A stretch of 64,000 nt of DNA from Drosophila miranda (Eukaryota > Arthropoda > Insecta > Diptera > Drosophilidae). Shown here piece after piece: positions 1 to 11,200 of this stretch. Below the pieces are notes generated by a model that saw only the letters and a list, made by a program, of their open reading frames with translations, did no database searches and was not told the DNA's origin. The DNA lies in NCBI RefSeq assembly GCF_003369915.1, contig NC_046675.1, forward strand, positions 5,208,001-5,272,000, read 5' to 3'. Each line of letters opens with the position of its first letter. Within the stretch, counting starts at the first letter, position 1. The position numbers and the translations under genes were made by a program.

Positions 1-695
1 TCTAATTTTGTGAATTTTAGCTTTATTTCTATAAATAACGGCAACATTTGTTGAGTGGAGTCTCTCGACATCATCGCCGCCTCACCACGCACACTAGTGC
101 ACAGTGACGCAGGCGCCGCTGCTTGCAGCGCAGCGTGGGGGTGTTAGCGTTGGCGCTGGCAGCGCTGCTTACTGCGCTGCCCATTGACGCGATTCAAATC
201 TGATGAATTTCCCTTTCTAAACAACGAGATTCTCGATTGATCCTTCTCGAAATCTGCTGAAACACGACCGCAAATATATTTTGCATACTTCTGCCTTTGG
301 ATCCGATGATTCGTAAACAAACAAATTCAAAACTTTTGACGGTGCAATGATTCAGCAGCGTCGCGATAAGAAAAAAGATCATCGTCATCACAGCTGCAGG
401 GAAAATCATGGCGTTCTTGCAACAACAATCTATAGGTCGTAGGGCGCGTAATGTGGAATGTCCTATCCGCAACTGAATTTCCCGATCTTGCATTGTTAAT
501 GCCTTTTAGACCGCCAATCATAAAAATATCATTTATATATAGCTAAATGAAAAATATCATAGGCATAGGCCACATTAATGACACACATTTTTCTCTCTGT
601 TTTTACCAATGCTCTACCTCTTGCCGCGTGCCCTGCCCTGTGTCGTCTATGCAACAACCAACTAACAACAACACCTGCAAATGCAACAAAAACAG
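1..695 (+). other. Fmr1: Fmr1 upstream intron (partial)
   Basis: Non-coding sequence before the first visible Fmr1 coding exon. The expected N-terminal codons (a start resembling MEDLLVEV in the fly protein) are not present here, so the first coding exon lies left of the window. The stretch ends in an AACAG acceptor at 691-695. GC-rich sequence at 60-190 has no convincing reading frame, and I see no other gene. Confidence 0.6.
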
Positions 696-3600
696 GGCCA
701 TGTGACAGCTGTCGCCGATGATGGCATCTTTGTGGATGTGGATGGGTAAGTAAAAAGTCGAAAACAACTCCAACCGCTAGCGCGAGTGCGTATGCTTGAG
801 CGAAATTTATAAAATGTATTTTCCAACTAATTTGCAACAATTAATACAATCAGAGCAACAACAGGGACCACAACAACCAACGACTGCAGCTGAGGGTCGT
901 CTTTTTGGCATCGAAATTAGAAATTAGAGATGCCGGCCACGCATCATTTGCGAGTATGCTGCCCTGTCCTGCTCCTGCCACAGCGCACGCCCCTCCCGTC
1001 GTCTGGCAAATGTTTAATTTGACGCAATTTGTTAAACGCCGCTACTGCACAAACTGCTGGCTGACGACAGACAGACCGACTGACCAGGGCGATCCACGAC
1101 TGTCCACCACTGTCCGCCCCACTCTGACAGCTTTTCAAAGGCAATAACTGTGTAGAGTGTGGCACAGAGAGGGGCACAGAGAGAGAGCAAATGGCCAGGA
1201 GGCAAGCGGCGTAAGGCAGGGCCAGGCCAGGCCGGCCGTATCTGCCAGAACTGTCAAGTGCGAGCGACAAATGCCACTAAGCAGCGGCGCTGCTGCCGCC
1301 TCGGCCAGCGTCAAAGGCGAAGCTATTTTTAACCGCGGAAAGAAACCATTTATATATATTTATTTATTTCCAACCTGGTTATGAGGCTCCAATCGTGCAG
1401 TTTGTAACGCGAGGGATCTCCAAATGAAAGCCCACATCGTTCCCAACAGAGATAGGCGATATAGAGGGACAGCAGAGCCTCTACTTGGGGCTAAAGGAAT
1501 TCAAGATTAGATTGTAAATTTAGATTAATTTGTATTTCCCATAGAAAGTGTATACAAATATCGTTGTGCTGGGTATAGTTTTTGTAGCACTGCATTTCTT
1601 GTGACATTTTTGGAAAGAAAGTTGTTCGATTTTTTGGGTTTAAATTCGTTGTTGTCTCGTCCATCTTCCATCGCGCATCTTCCCGCCTGAGATTCACTTC
1701 GAGCTGAGAGCAGCTGGATCTAAATTTAGGTGCACCCCACTATCCTGTGGCATTTCCGATCTGCGATCTGTGTCTCGTGGCGGGAATCGGGACTGCCGGA
1801 CTACCACCCACCCCCACAATGGTTCTTGTTCTCACAGTTGTTGCTTCTTGCTCTTGCTTGGCCCTCTGCCAGTGCCAGAGCCAAGGCAGCTGCTGATGCT
1901 GATGCCGCGTGCTGCCTTCGGTCTGGTCTGGTCTGGTCTCTGCCGGCGTTGGCAAACACCTGTCTGCGGGATTCTTTTCATAATTTGGGAAATGCATTTT
2001 AATTAAATGAGGTTTTCTTTTGCTTGTGTTCCTTCCGCTTACCCAACCAATAACCGATCCGATTGCAGCGTGACCGAAGTGAGGAAGTATCCGTTTGTGA
2101 GCGTCCGCCTGCCGCCAGAGGAGACCGTCGAGGTGGCGGCGCCCACCTTTGAAGAGGGCATGGAGGTGGAGGTGTTTACGCGCACAAATGAGCGCGAGAA
2201 CTGCGGCTGGTGGGTGGCCGTCATCAAAATGCTCAAAGCGGACATCTGTGCGGTGGCCTACATTGGTTTCGAGACGCCCTACACCGAGATCTGCGAACTG
2301 GGTCGACTGCGCGCCAAAAACTCAAATCCGCCAATCACAGCCAAGTCGTTCTACCAGTTCACGCTGCCCGTTCCCGAAGAGCTGCGCGAAGAGTGAGTAA
2401 ACATCTCGGATAGGACCAAGAAAATGCAGAAAATACAGTCTGCCATTTGTCTGTTTCAGAGCCCAGAAGGATGGCATACACAAGGAGTTTCAGCGCACAA
2501 TCGATGCCGGCGTCTGCAACTACAACCGCGACCTCACCGCCCTCATTATCCTTTCGAAATGGGAGCACACTCAGAAGCGCGCCAGCATGCTCAAGGATAT
2601 GCATTTTCGTAATCTCTCACAGAAGGTTCGCTCGCCAATGCCAATCCCCTCACCCCCACACCAACCTTCCACTGAAATGTATCCATTCTCCACTCTGCGT
2701 TCTCATTCAGGTTATGCTCTTGAAAAGGACTGAAGAAGCTGCCCGTCAGCTCGAAACGACTAAACTGATGAGCCGAGGGTAGGTCCTGCTGCTAGCAACC
2801 CACAACACATTTGAATCTGTTTTTCTTACTCTCTGCACTGTGTTAATTTTGCAGGAATTACGTTGAGGAATTCCGAGTGCGCGACGATCTCATGGGGCTG
2901 GCCATTGGCTCGCATGGCTCGAATATACAGGCGGCACGCACGCTGGTCGGCGTCACCAATATCGAGCTGGAGGAGAAGTCCTGCACATTCAAGATCAGTG
3001 GCGAGACCGAGGAGTCAGTGCAGCGCGCGCGCGCCATGCTCGAGTATGCCGAGGAGTTCTTTCAGGTGCCCAGGGAGCTGGTGGGCAAGGTAATTGGCAA
3101 GAATGGCCGCATCATACAGGAGATTGTGGACAAGAGCGGCGTGTTTCGAATCAAGGTGAGTGCTGTGAGTATTGTACACTAGCAAAGAGCCCCAGACCTA
3201 ATCTGTCCCACGCCTCCTTCGTCGATGATCCACACACACGCACACACACAACAGATCGCTGGCGATGACGAGCAGGATCAGAACATCCCACGTGCGCCGG
3301 CGCATGTACCCTTTGTGTTCATTGGCACCGTGGAGAGCATTGCGAATGCCAAAGTGCTGCTGGAGTATCATCTGTCGCATCTGAAGGTGAGTGTCTGAAA
3401 TGGATGCATGCGTCAAGCAATTGCTGAGCACACATTGTTTTGGCCAACTGCAGGAAGTGGAACAGCTGCGTCAGGAGAAAATGGAGATCGATCAGCAGCT
3501 GCGAGCCATACAGGAATCCTCGATGGGCTCCACAACAAGCTTCCCCGTCTCAAGGCGCTCAGAGCGCGGCTACAGTAGCGACATTGAGTCGGTGCGCTCT

Positions 3601-4628
3601 ATGCGTGGTGGTGGCGGCGGCCAGCGCGGTCGTGGCCGTGGACGCGGTGGCGGCGGACCTGGTGGCAACGGCGGCCTCAATCAGCGTTATCACAACAATC
3701 GACGCGACGAGGACGACTACAACTCCCGCGGTGACCATCAGCGCGACCAGCGAGGCTACAACAACGATCGTGGTGGCAGCGCCGGTGACGGCACTGGCAA
3801 CTATCGTGGCGCCGGCAACAACCGTCGCGGTGGCATCAATCGCCGGCCGCCACGCAACGAGCAGCAGAACGGCAGAGACTATCAGCACCACAATCACACC
3901 GAGGAGGTGCGAGAGACGCGCGAAGTGAGCAGTGTGGAGAGGGGTAGGTTAAATGAAACACAATTAAACAATTGGTGGTTCAACTTGAATGTTTATTTCG
4001 CAATTACTCATAAATCACATCTTCTTCCCTTTGCTTCCCGCAGCAGACAGCAACTCGTCGTACGAGGGCAGCTCGAGAAGGCGCAGAAAGCAGAAGAGCA
4101 ACAACGGGCCCAGCAACAGTGAGTAAAGCTTGATGTAATCCCTTCACTGGTGTAATCCTGGCGCCTTATCCTTTCGATCTGACAGCAAACGGTGCGGTGG
4201 CCAACAACAGCATCAAACCACAACAGCAGCAGGCGCAACAGCTGCCACAGCAGTCTGCGGCGCAGCCGGGCAAGGCGTCGCTGAATGCCGCCGGGGAAAA
4301 CAGCAAACAGAGCAGCATTGGTAATGCGAACACCGCCAGCGGACCGAGCAAGCCCAAGGATCCATCGCGTAACAGCGACAAACAGCAGGCGGGCGCACAG
4401 CCACAGCAGCAGCAGGCGCCGCAACAACCACCGCAGCCACAGGCAGCGCAGCAATTGCAGCAGCAGCAGCAAATAACTCCACTGCAGCAGCAGCCGAAAG
4501 CGCGCCGTAACAACAAAAACCGCAGCAGCAACAATCACACGGATCCGCAGGTCGTCTCGCAGCAGTACCAACAGCAGCAGCTGACGGAGAACATCAAGAA
4601 GGAAGGTCTGGTGAATGGCACGTCCTAG
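696..4628 (+). CDS. Fmr1: Fragile X protein FMR1, coding exons 2 to last
   Basis: RNA-binding translational repressor of the FXR family, acting in neuronal and germline mRNPs. Nine exons: 696-745, 2069-2392, 2460-2625, 2711-2778, 2855-3155, 3255-3386, 3454-3943, 4044-4118 and 4186-4628. They total 2,049 nt, or 682 residues plus stop, in one frame. In order I see the tandem Agenet/Tudor region ([15 protein letters not shown], then EVEVFTRTN and [19 protein letters not shown]). Next are KH1 with its GSHG loop ([12 protein letters not shown]) and KH2 with GKNG ([12 protein letters not shown]). The SSDIESVRS region, which in fly FMR1 includes a regulatory phosphoserine, precedes an RGG box ([16 protein letters not shown]). 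The tail is Gln/Asn-rich and ends KEGLVNGTS. Only about 17 N-terminal residues are missing, encoded upstream. The exon at 4044 has a tandem NAG acceptor. Family identity is very secure because the sequence is near-collinear with the known fly protein. Confidence 0.98.
746..2068 (+). other. Fmr1: Fmr1 intron, 1.3 kb
   Basis: Intron between the exons at 696 and 2069, with donor GGTAAGT and acceptor GATTGCAG. It splits a glycine codon. Short reading frames inside it show no recognisable protein and lack codon continuity. No RNA gene recognised. Confidence 0.85.
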
Positions 4629-6530
4629 GCGGAGAAAGGGAAGATACCGAACAACACAAATGGCCGCATCGCTCGAGTACATTAACGTTCGACACTAGGC
4701 TGTATGCGCAGAGGGCAGAGGAATAAATATTAATGTTTATATCGTTAAAAGTCGCCGTTGCCCCCTCAATACCGAACAACTGCAACAACACCAATACCAA
4801 CAACTGAAACTGAAACAACAACCACAACAACATCTACAGGCAACAACATCCGCAACTAACAAGTTCGAGAAGAGAAACTAAATGAGTAACTGAAAAAGGA
4901 AATCATAAATTAAATATACATGAGATATGTAAGAATTGTAACAGCATATACTAACACCCACACACACACGCCCACGCCCACACCCACAGCCACTCTCATT
5001 CACATATACATACACACACACAGTTCGAATTATACACAAAAGAATTATTAAATAAAATTCATGGCTAGGCTTATAATTTAAATTGAGAGTTAACCTTGCT
5101 TCGATAACAATCAAAATGAATGAATGAATGAACAAAAATGAATTATATTTATGTACGAATATAAAAACCAATTCAAAAGCAATTATTATCATGCGAAACG
5201 AGTCGAGACAAAAGGAAATTTAAATATGTAACTAAAACTTAAACCCTGTTCCAGGCAATTAGCGTAGTTTTTCGGAAAATGAAAGTCGGCGGAGATGAGC
5301 CTCGCTTCCAAAGCGCCGCTCTCGTCAAACCCGAAGAGTTTCGATTATAAATATTGTAGTTAAAAAGGAGAACCATGTAATTGCAATATTTTGTGTGTGT
5401 TTTGGTTAAATAATTATTTAAAGTTTGTTAGTTTTTTGTGTATAATTCGTGCGTGCAGACCCACTAAATCGCCCAGCAGTTTTTTTCATTTTTTGTAAAT
5501 CATTATTTTTGTATTATTATTGTTTAGTTTACAAGTGTAAAAGCCACGACAAACAAAAGGGAATCGGCGGCGAGTGCGCAGCGTTTTATTGTTTCTTTTG
5601 TGCGTTACAACATGGAAAATCCTCTCTTATTTGTATAATGTTGTATTTATTCACTATTATTAACACACCCACACACACACACACACCACTCACGAAAATA
5701 CATACATACGTACATACACTAGTGCACGCGCTCGCTCATGCAAAGGAGCATTCGGAGGGAACTGCATTGAATTTGATTTTGTTTTATGAATATGTATACT
5801 TATAATTTAGTGGCCAAAACCTACAACGCGTATACTAACTTAGTCCTCTATTGAATACTCTTAAATTATTTAAACACCAACCACAAAACAGCGCCGAACA
5901 TTGAACACAATCCAAGCCCATCAACACTAAAGTGGTAAACATTTAGAGCAAACCATAATAATGGGAGCGCCACTAATTATAATTGAAATTAGTTGAAGCA
6001 AACGGGAAAACAACCAGAAAAAAAAACAAAATAAAATATGAAAAACATACAAAATGTAAAGCAAAAAAAAAACATAAACCAGAATGCAAAACCCATCTAA
6101 GAACAAGAAACAAAAACAACCGACAACCAGAAGCAAAAACAGAAGAACGGTATGGAGTAGTTCCATTTATTCGAAGAACAGTGTCAATAATATGTAAGAA
6201 AATCAAAACAAAACACACACATTTTAACATTCATTTGAAGGAGGAGAAGAAGGATGGTTAACATAACGGTACAGATAAAGGTAAAGATAAAGCTAATGCT
6301 AAATAAAAGTAATGTTGTGTAATTCAGATTAAATACGAGTAAAACAAACAAACATAAACACAAAACATAATAATATAAATTTAATGAGAACAAAAATGTG
6401 CGATTTAAAATTATTATTTATATGAGGATGAACTTATAAAGAATAGAAATATAGCAAGTAAATTTTATTAAATTAAAATTTATATATATATAAAACCAAC
6501 AACAACAACAAAACATCAAAACAAAACCCC
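4629..6530 (+). other. Fmr1: Fmr1 3' untranslated region (extent approximate)
   Basis: A-rich, non-coding sequence following the Fmr1 stop, with CAACAA tracts, (CA)n repeats near 4960-5025 and 5670-5690, and several AATAAA hexamers (4722-4727, 5051-5056, around 6303). More than one poly(A) site is therefore possible. The downstream limit is a guess from where the A-rich composition ends. The sense-strand reading frames are low-complexity shadows. Confidence 0.6.
4722..4727 (+). terminator. Fmr1: Proximal AATAAA poly(A) signal of Fmr1
   Basis: Canonical hexamer about 95 nt after the Fmr1 stop. A second hexamer at 5051-5056 and others further on could give longer 3'UTRs. Usage cannot be told from sequence. 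Confidence 0.4.
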
Positions 6531-7138
6531 AGTGAACTTTTACTGAATTTTCTTTGAAATTCGAAAACTAGCGAAAGTCTTCTACACAATTTTCAGATGA
6601 ACAAACTAGGGTTCAAGTCGGAATTGTACCACTTTGGCACATTCCCATGGAGTGCACTGAATTTGGGTTCTCTAAAGCTTTGTTGGCATTTCACATTGTG
6701 CAATTTTATTTAAATATTAGCTCTACAATTTCTGGAGCAGTTACATAGTTTTAAATGCAGGAACAAATTCTGCAGCTTGGATGATAATTTTCTAGAGTTG
6801 ATTCGAATTTCCTTTCGCTCGCTTCTTGAACAGGGCTGTGGCGTTTCTCGTACACCAACCAAAAAACAAAGAAACAAAGTTGTAATCACTTCATGGAGTA
6901 TAGTATTGATAAAATGAAGAATTTTTTAAGACCGTGATGTGTTATGTGCCGATCCGTGCGTGTTCTTCCGTGAGTCCCATCTCTAGTGCTAGTTGCCGCA
7001 TGACACATCCGCACATCGTTGAATTCGCCGCAATAATCTCCATGCCATAAAGCGTTTGGGTGAAGCATTTATTTAGTTCCGAAAAATCCATTTGTTTACG
7101 GGAAAGTCCCCGATTATATGTTGCTTATCGTTGTTATG
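6531..7138. other. Fmr1 / mir-34 convergent intergenic region
   Basis: Between the A-rich Fmr1 3'UTR and the mir-34 hairpin. No reading frame with recognisable homology. The primary miRNA transcript (minus strand) and Fmr1 (plus strand) converge here, so both transcripts probably end in or overlap this stretch. Confidence 0.5.
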
Positions 7139-7238
7139 GCTTGTCGCGGCGGCAGTGAAGATAGTGGCTGTGAATGGTCAAAGGCAATATTTTGGCTACA
7201 CAACCAGCTAACCACACTGCCAAAGCGCATAGCCAATT
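7139..7238 (-). ncRNA. mir-34: mir-34 precursor hairpin
   Basis: The guide arm (5p) reads on the minus strand from 7222 down to 7199, with seed GGCAGTG. All 24 bases match the D. melanogaster miR-34 I know. The 3p arm lies at 7170-7148 (begins CAGCCACTATC, ends TGCCGCC) and pairs with it across a loop of about 28 nt. In flies miR-34 is linked to ageing and neuroprotection and is repressed by ecdysone signalling. It lies about 1 kb downstream of mir-277 in transcript sense and about 2.5 kb from the Fmr1 stop, on the opposite strand. Confidence 0.97.
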
Positions 7239-8147
7239 GAATTTTCTGGATTTGATTTGGTTAAAACTGATTTTCGAATTTCGTTCATTTGTGATGGTTG
7301 GTGGAACGACAGGGTATATGCAGGTATATTCAAAACATAAACACCGAACACATCTCTTTCCTCTCTCCTCGCACCCGCTGCGTTTCGGTGCGAAGCTTTT
7401 GCGGTACGCCATCTTTTGGCTGGTGTTGGTGTAGCTTGCGGTGAACTGTGCGGAACGGACCGGGCGGGCGGTTGCCGTTTCTGGGGATTTCCCTCTATGC
7501 TGGTTTTTATGCTACGTTGCGTGTTGAAAGCTCTCGCCTGGGCGTTCGTTCGCTGCAAAATAGGCAATATTAGCTTTTAGTTATCGAGCCGTTAAGTGGA
7601 GATTATGTTTGGAATACTATAGGGAGGGAGTTTGGGGATGGTTTAAGCTACTTCCCCTCCATGCCGTGATCTATGGCCTCCCCAAAAGATCCCACTCGGC
7701 TTGACAGCTGTGGTAACTTTGGATAATGGACTAAATATATATTTAAAGTTGATTGCCACATGCCATGGGGTTATTATGTTAATTACGGCTAGCTGCTCCA
7801 ATTAGAGTCGGTGTATTCAAGGTCATCGAAAGCGTGTCATAGTTCAAGCCACTTGAAGATGAAGGCTATATGTGGAGCCATCTCTGTAGATGATTGGCTG
7901 TTGGAAAGTACCCTTGAGTGAAATAAAACCACAAATCATATAGGAGTACGATTCTTCATAGAAGACAATTCGCTTTTATTTCATTTATTTATTGAATATA
8001 AAAATCTCTTACAATTATGTGTGTAAATCTTAGAGTAACTTATTTAGTTGTAGTTGTAAATTATAAATCAGTTTGAGAAATTGTATCACACTAGCACAAA
8101 AATTGCATATTTCATTTGGTTATTCGCATATTTGTCTTGCATTCGGG
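7239..8147. other. Spacer between mir-34 and mir-277
   Basis: No coding gene recognised. Presumed part of the primary miRNA transcript on the minus strand. The overlapping reading frames on both strands around 7170-7570 are shadows over the hairpin and its flank. Confidence 0.6.
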
Positions 8148-8247
8148 AAGATTGTACGTTCTGGAATGTCGTACCAGATAGTGCATTTACAAGCTTCAGA
8201 ATGTTTCAGTGCAAATGCACTCCTGACACGCAACCCAAAACCTTCAA
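8148..8247 (-). ncRNA. mir-277: mir-277 precursor hairpin
   Basis: The guide (3p arm) reads on the minus strand from 8189 down to 8167, starting TAAATGCACTATC and ending GTACGACA. It is identical to the known Drosophila miR-277. The 5p arm at 8230-8210 begins CGTGTCAGGAG and pairs with it. miR-277 regulates branched-chain amino-acid catabolism genes and lifespan in flies. Flanking stem sequence (TTGGGTTGCG on the 5' side) also agrees with the known precursor. Confidence 0.97.
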
Positions 8248-11200
8248 AGGATGCTCAGTTAATCGTTTATCGTTGTCGCATATATCGGTTTATCGTTTAA
8301 TCGTTTGTTTTTCAGCCCGTCGCGGTCGCGTAGCCAGTCTGGGCGTGGGCGTGGGCGTGGCAGCGACTGTGGCAGTCAGTGGATTTTCCTGCAGCTGTTA
8401 CTGGATTTGGCAGAACAGAAACAAAAAAAAGAAGGGATACGAGGGAACACGAACTAACAGAAAAATCAAGAAAAAAACCGAAACTCATGCAGAATAAAGC
8501 TGAACATGTGGGGCGAGAGAAGGTGCAATGAACCACCAGCGATTTGTGTGCGCGATCCGATCCAACGGAAACACCCATGTCAGCCCCCATCGAAAATGAG
8601 TGATAAGCAATCGCAGGTGCCAAGGTGCGGAGCCGATAAGGCCCACCCGTTGCTGGTGGAAAGTGGGTCGATGCGGATCGCTGATTGCCGATCGGTGATC
8701 GGTTATACAAGTCATTTGTATGTCACAAAAAATGTCGTTTGCTCCCTCTAAGTATGCTCTCGGGGGCCCATCAGTCACCGGTTAAATCCATGCGGAAACT
8801 GACAAAGTAAAACATGAATTGCTCCCCCGCCCTGACCAGGAGATAAGATAGGAAAGACGATTATAAGCTGATAAATGTACAGGGTACACGATGCATGTGG
8901 GGGGGGGGGGGGGACTCCCACAGCATTTATGATCCCCTGCCCATCCAAACAGTTCCAAATGTTATTTGGAGCAAAGATTCGTTTTTTGTATTCTGCCAAA
9001 GGCAGCCTTCGATCTCGACTTGCATGGCTGCTTTTTACTCGACTCTCGGGGTGCGGCAAAATAAATCCAAAACGAGGCCAAACATTGAGCAGGCATTGGG
9101 CTCAAATTAACAAAAAAAAAAAAAAAGAAACGACACGAAAAGCGAACCAAACACCAAGAAAAAGAAAAGCAGCAAATTAAAAAACAAAATCCATATTTGT
9201 GGGACGGAAAAAGTAACAGAATTTTAACAATTTCCAAAAAAAAAAAACACACGCCGCGTACACGTGATGCGTCATCTGTGGCAGCGAAGGGTATGGATGC
9301 CACATACGAATAAAAATGTGGACTAAGTTTTGGAAAGACGACTGACAGCCAATGAAAAGTTTCTGCTTATAAAAATTCATAATACGAGTATGTGTAAACC
9401 ATTCAGTGTTGTTGTTTTTTTTAATCGCGTGCCAGCAAACCGAGTGCTTGAGTGTCTCTGTGTGTGCCTGTGTGTGTTCTAATTTCGAAAGAACAAGAGC
9501 TCGGTCAATTAAATAAATTATTGTTCATTACAGTCGCTCTGTGTGCGTGTGCGTGTGAGTGCTTAGGTGTGTGTTTATGGGGCGTATCGATAAATGAAAA
9601 GCTGGCTCGCTCATAAGCTTAAAAAGCGTTAACTGAATAAAAAGCAACGAAATGCGGTTTGGTTTTTGGTTTCTATGCCACGAAAAAAATTTTCTAAAAT
9701 GCCCCAAAACATCAGTAGTACTCCACCCCTAGCCCCCCTACCACTTTTCTTCCCTCTTTATGGCGCACTTAGTGGCTCAGTTATAATTTCATTAGGCAAA
9801 TGCTGAGCATTTTTCATTAGCACTTTATGAAGCACCGACCCGTGCCCCTCCCCCCTCCACCCACAAACAACAACACGTTTACTTCCACTATCTGGGTCAT
9901 CAAAGCTGCCAGTGCCAACAAAGTTTCGAAGAAGTGTTGTCGTCACCGGAAGTGGCCCATAACGCTACTTAGATAAATTACAGTTTGACTTGGCCAAAAA
10001 AGTATTTGCAAATGCAAACAGACACTCGAAGAGCGGGAAAATGGATTTTGGGGGTAAAGAAAGAGCAACAGAAGCAGAAGCAGAATATACCCAAAACACC
10101 TAAGCTCCTCTCTCTCTCTCTCTCCAACAAAATACAAATACACTCAATGAAAAGTGTTCATTAGAAAGAACGTGTTTCCTTCTCGTTAACCAATTTGGTA
10201 GGTCGCATGATCGGCGCGGCCGAGTCACAAAACACGCACGCGGACTCTGGCAGTCGTATTATCTGCTAAACAGACACACACACATACCCACACAAGTCCA
10301 CAATACATATAGTAGTTATATATATACATATGTACAGCTATATCTGTGTGTAGAAGCCAACGCACGCGCGCACACACAATCATCTGAGAGAAGAAACGCA
10401 TATCGCTTGGAGAACGCTGCGTATACGTAATACCAATTGTGGAATGTTTGCTATTCCAGACGTGCTTTATCTGCCGACAGGCCAGACCCGACCAGACCAG
10501 ACGGGGAGACAGACAAAAGCATAGAATGGCAACCCTTGTGCTGTCTGTCTGACGGGCAAAATATTTCACAAATTTTATGAATGATTTTTCGGTTATTTCA
10601 AGTGAGCGCGGGCTCTCGCTTAGCAACAGACGCACAGTCACAGCGATATGGAAGTAGAAAGAAGAAATTCCATGTATTCCAATGTACGAGTATTCCAGAT
10701 GAATTTGCCACAGCGGCGTTTATAAATAACAACAATTGACGCAGCTAACTAATGACGACTGTTGTGGCAGCATAAGGCGGTATTTTTCGGCTGTTTTTAT
10801 GGGGATTTTGTCTAAAATTAAAGACAACAGCTAAAAAACTGAGTCATGCGCCAAAGGCGTGATAGCTAATGAGAATATATTTTTGAAAGACCGAAAGATT
10901 AAGAGGAGCAGGGGCTGATATAGATAGAAAGGAAAGACCTACGAAAGACAGGGGAAATGTAATGAATGAACTCGTCAACGCCCTGGCACACTTAAATCTT
11001 TAATGTTCTGCCTCTAACTTTTAACTTTAACTCTTGTTTGGCTAAGAACAACAAAAGTGCCTTCGACTAGGACGACTAAAAACCCATCGACAAAACCTGA
11101 TATCAAAGAGTGTGTGTGCGTGTGTGTCTGTGAAGATTTGTTGGCAGGCTCAGGTTGACCCAAATCGGTAAAGGCCTTAAGCAAAGTCTATCGTATCGTA

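Noticed and set aside
3391-4122. Long plus-strand frame running through the Fmr1 RGG exon into the next intron
   Set aside because: The first part is the real exon (3454-3943). The remainder reads an intron and then the next exon in the wrong frame.
4008-4682. Leu/Cys-rich minus-strand frames opposite the Fmr1 C-terminus
   Set aside because: Antisense shadow of CAG/CAA repeats encoding polyglutamine.
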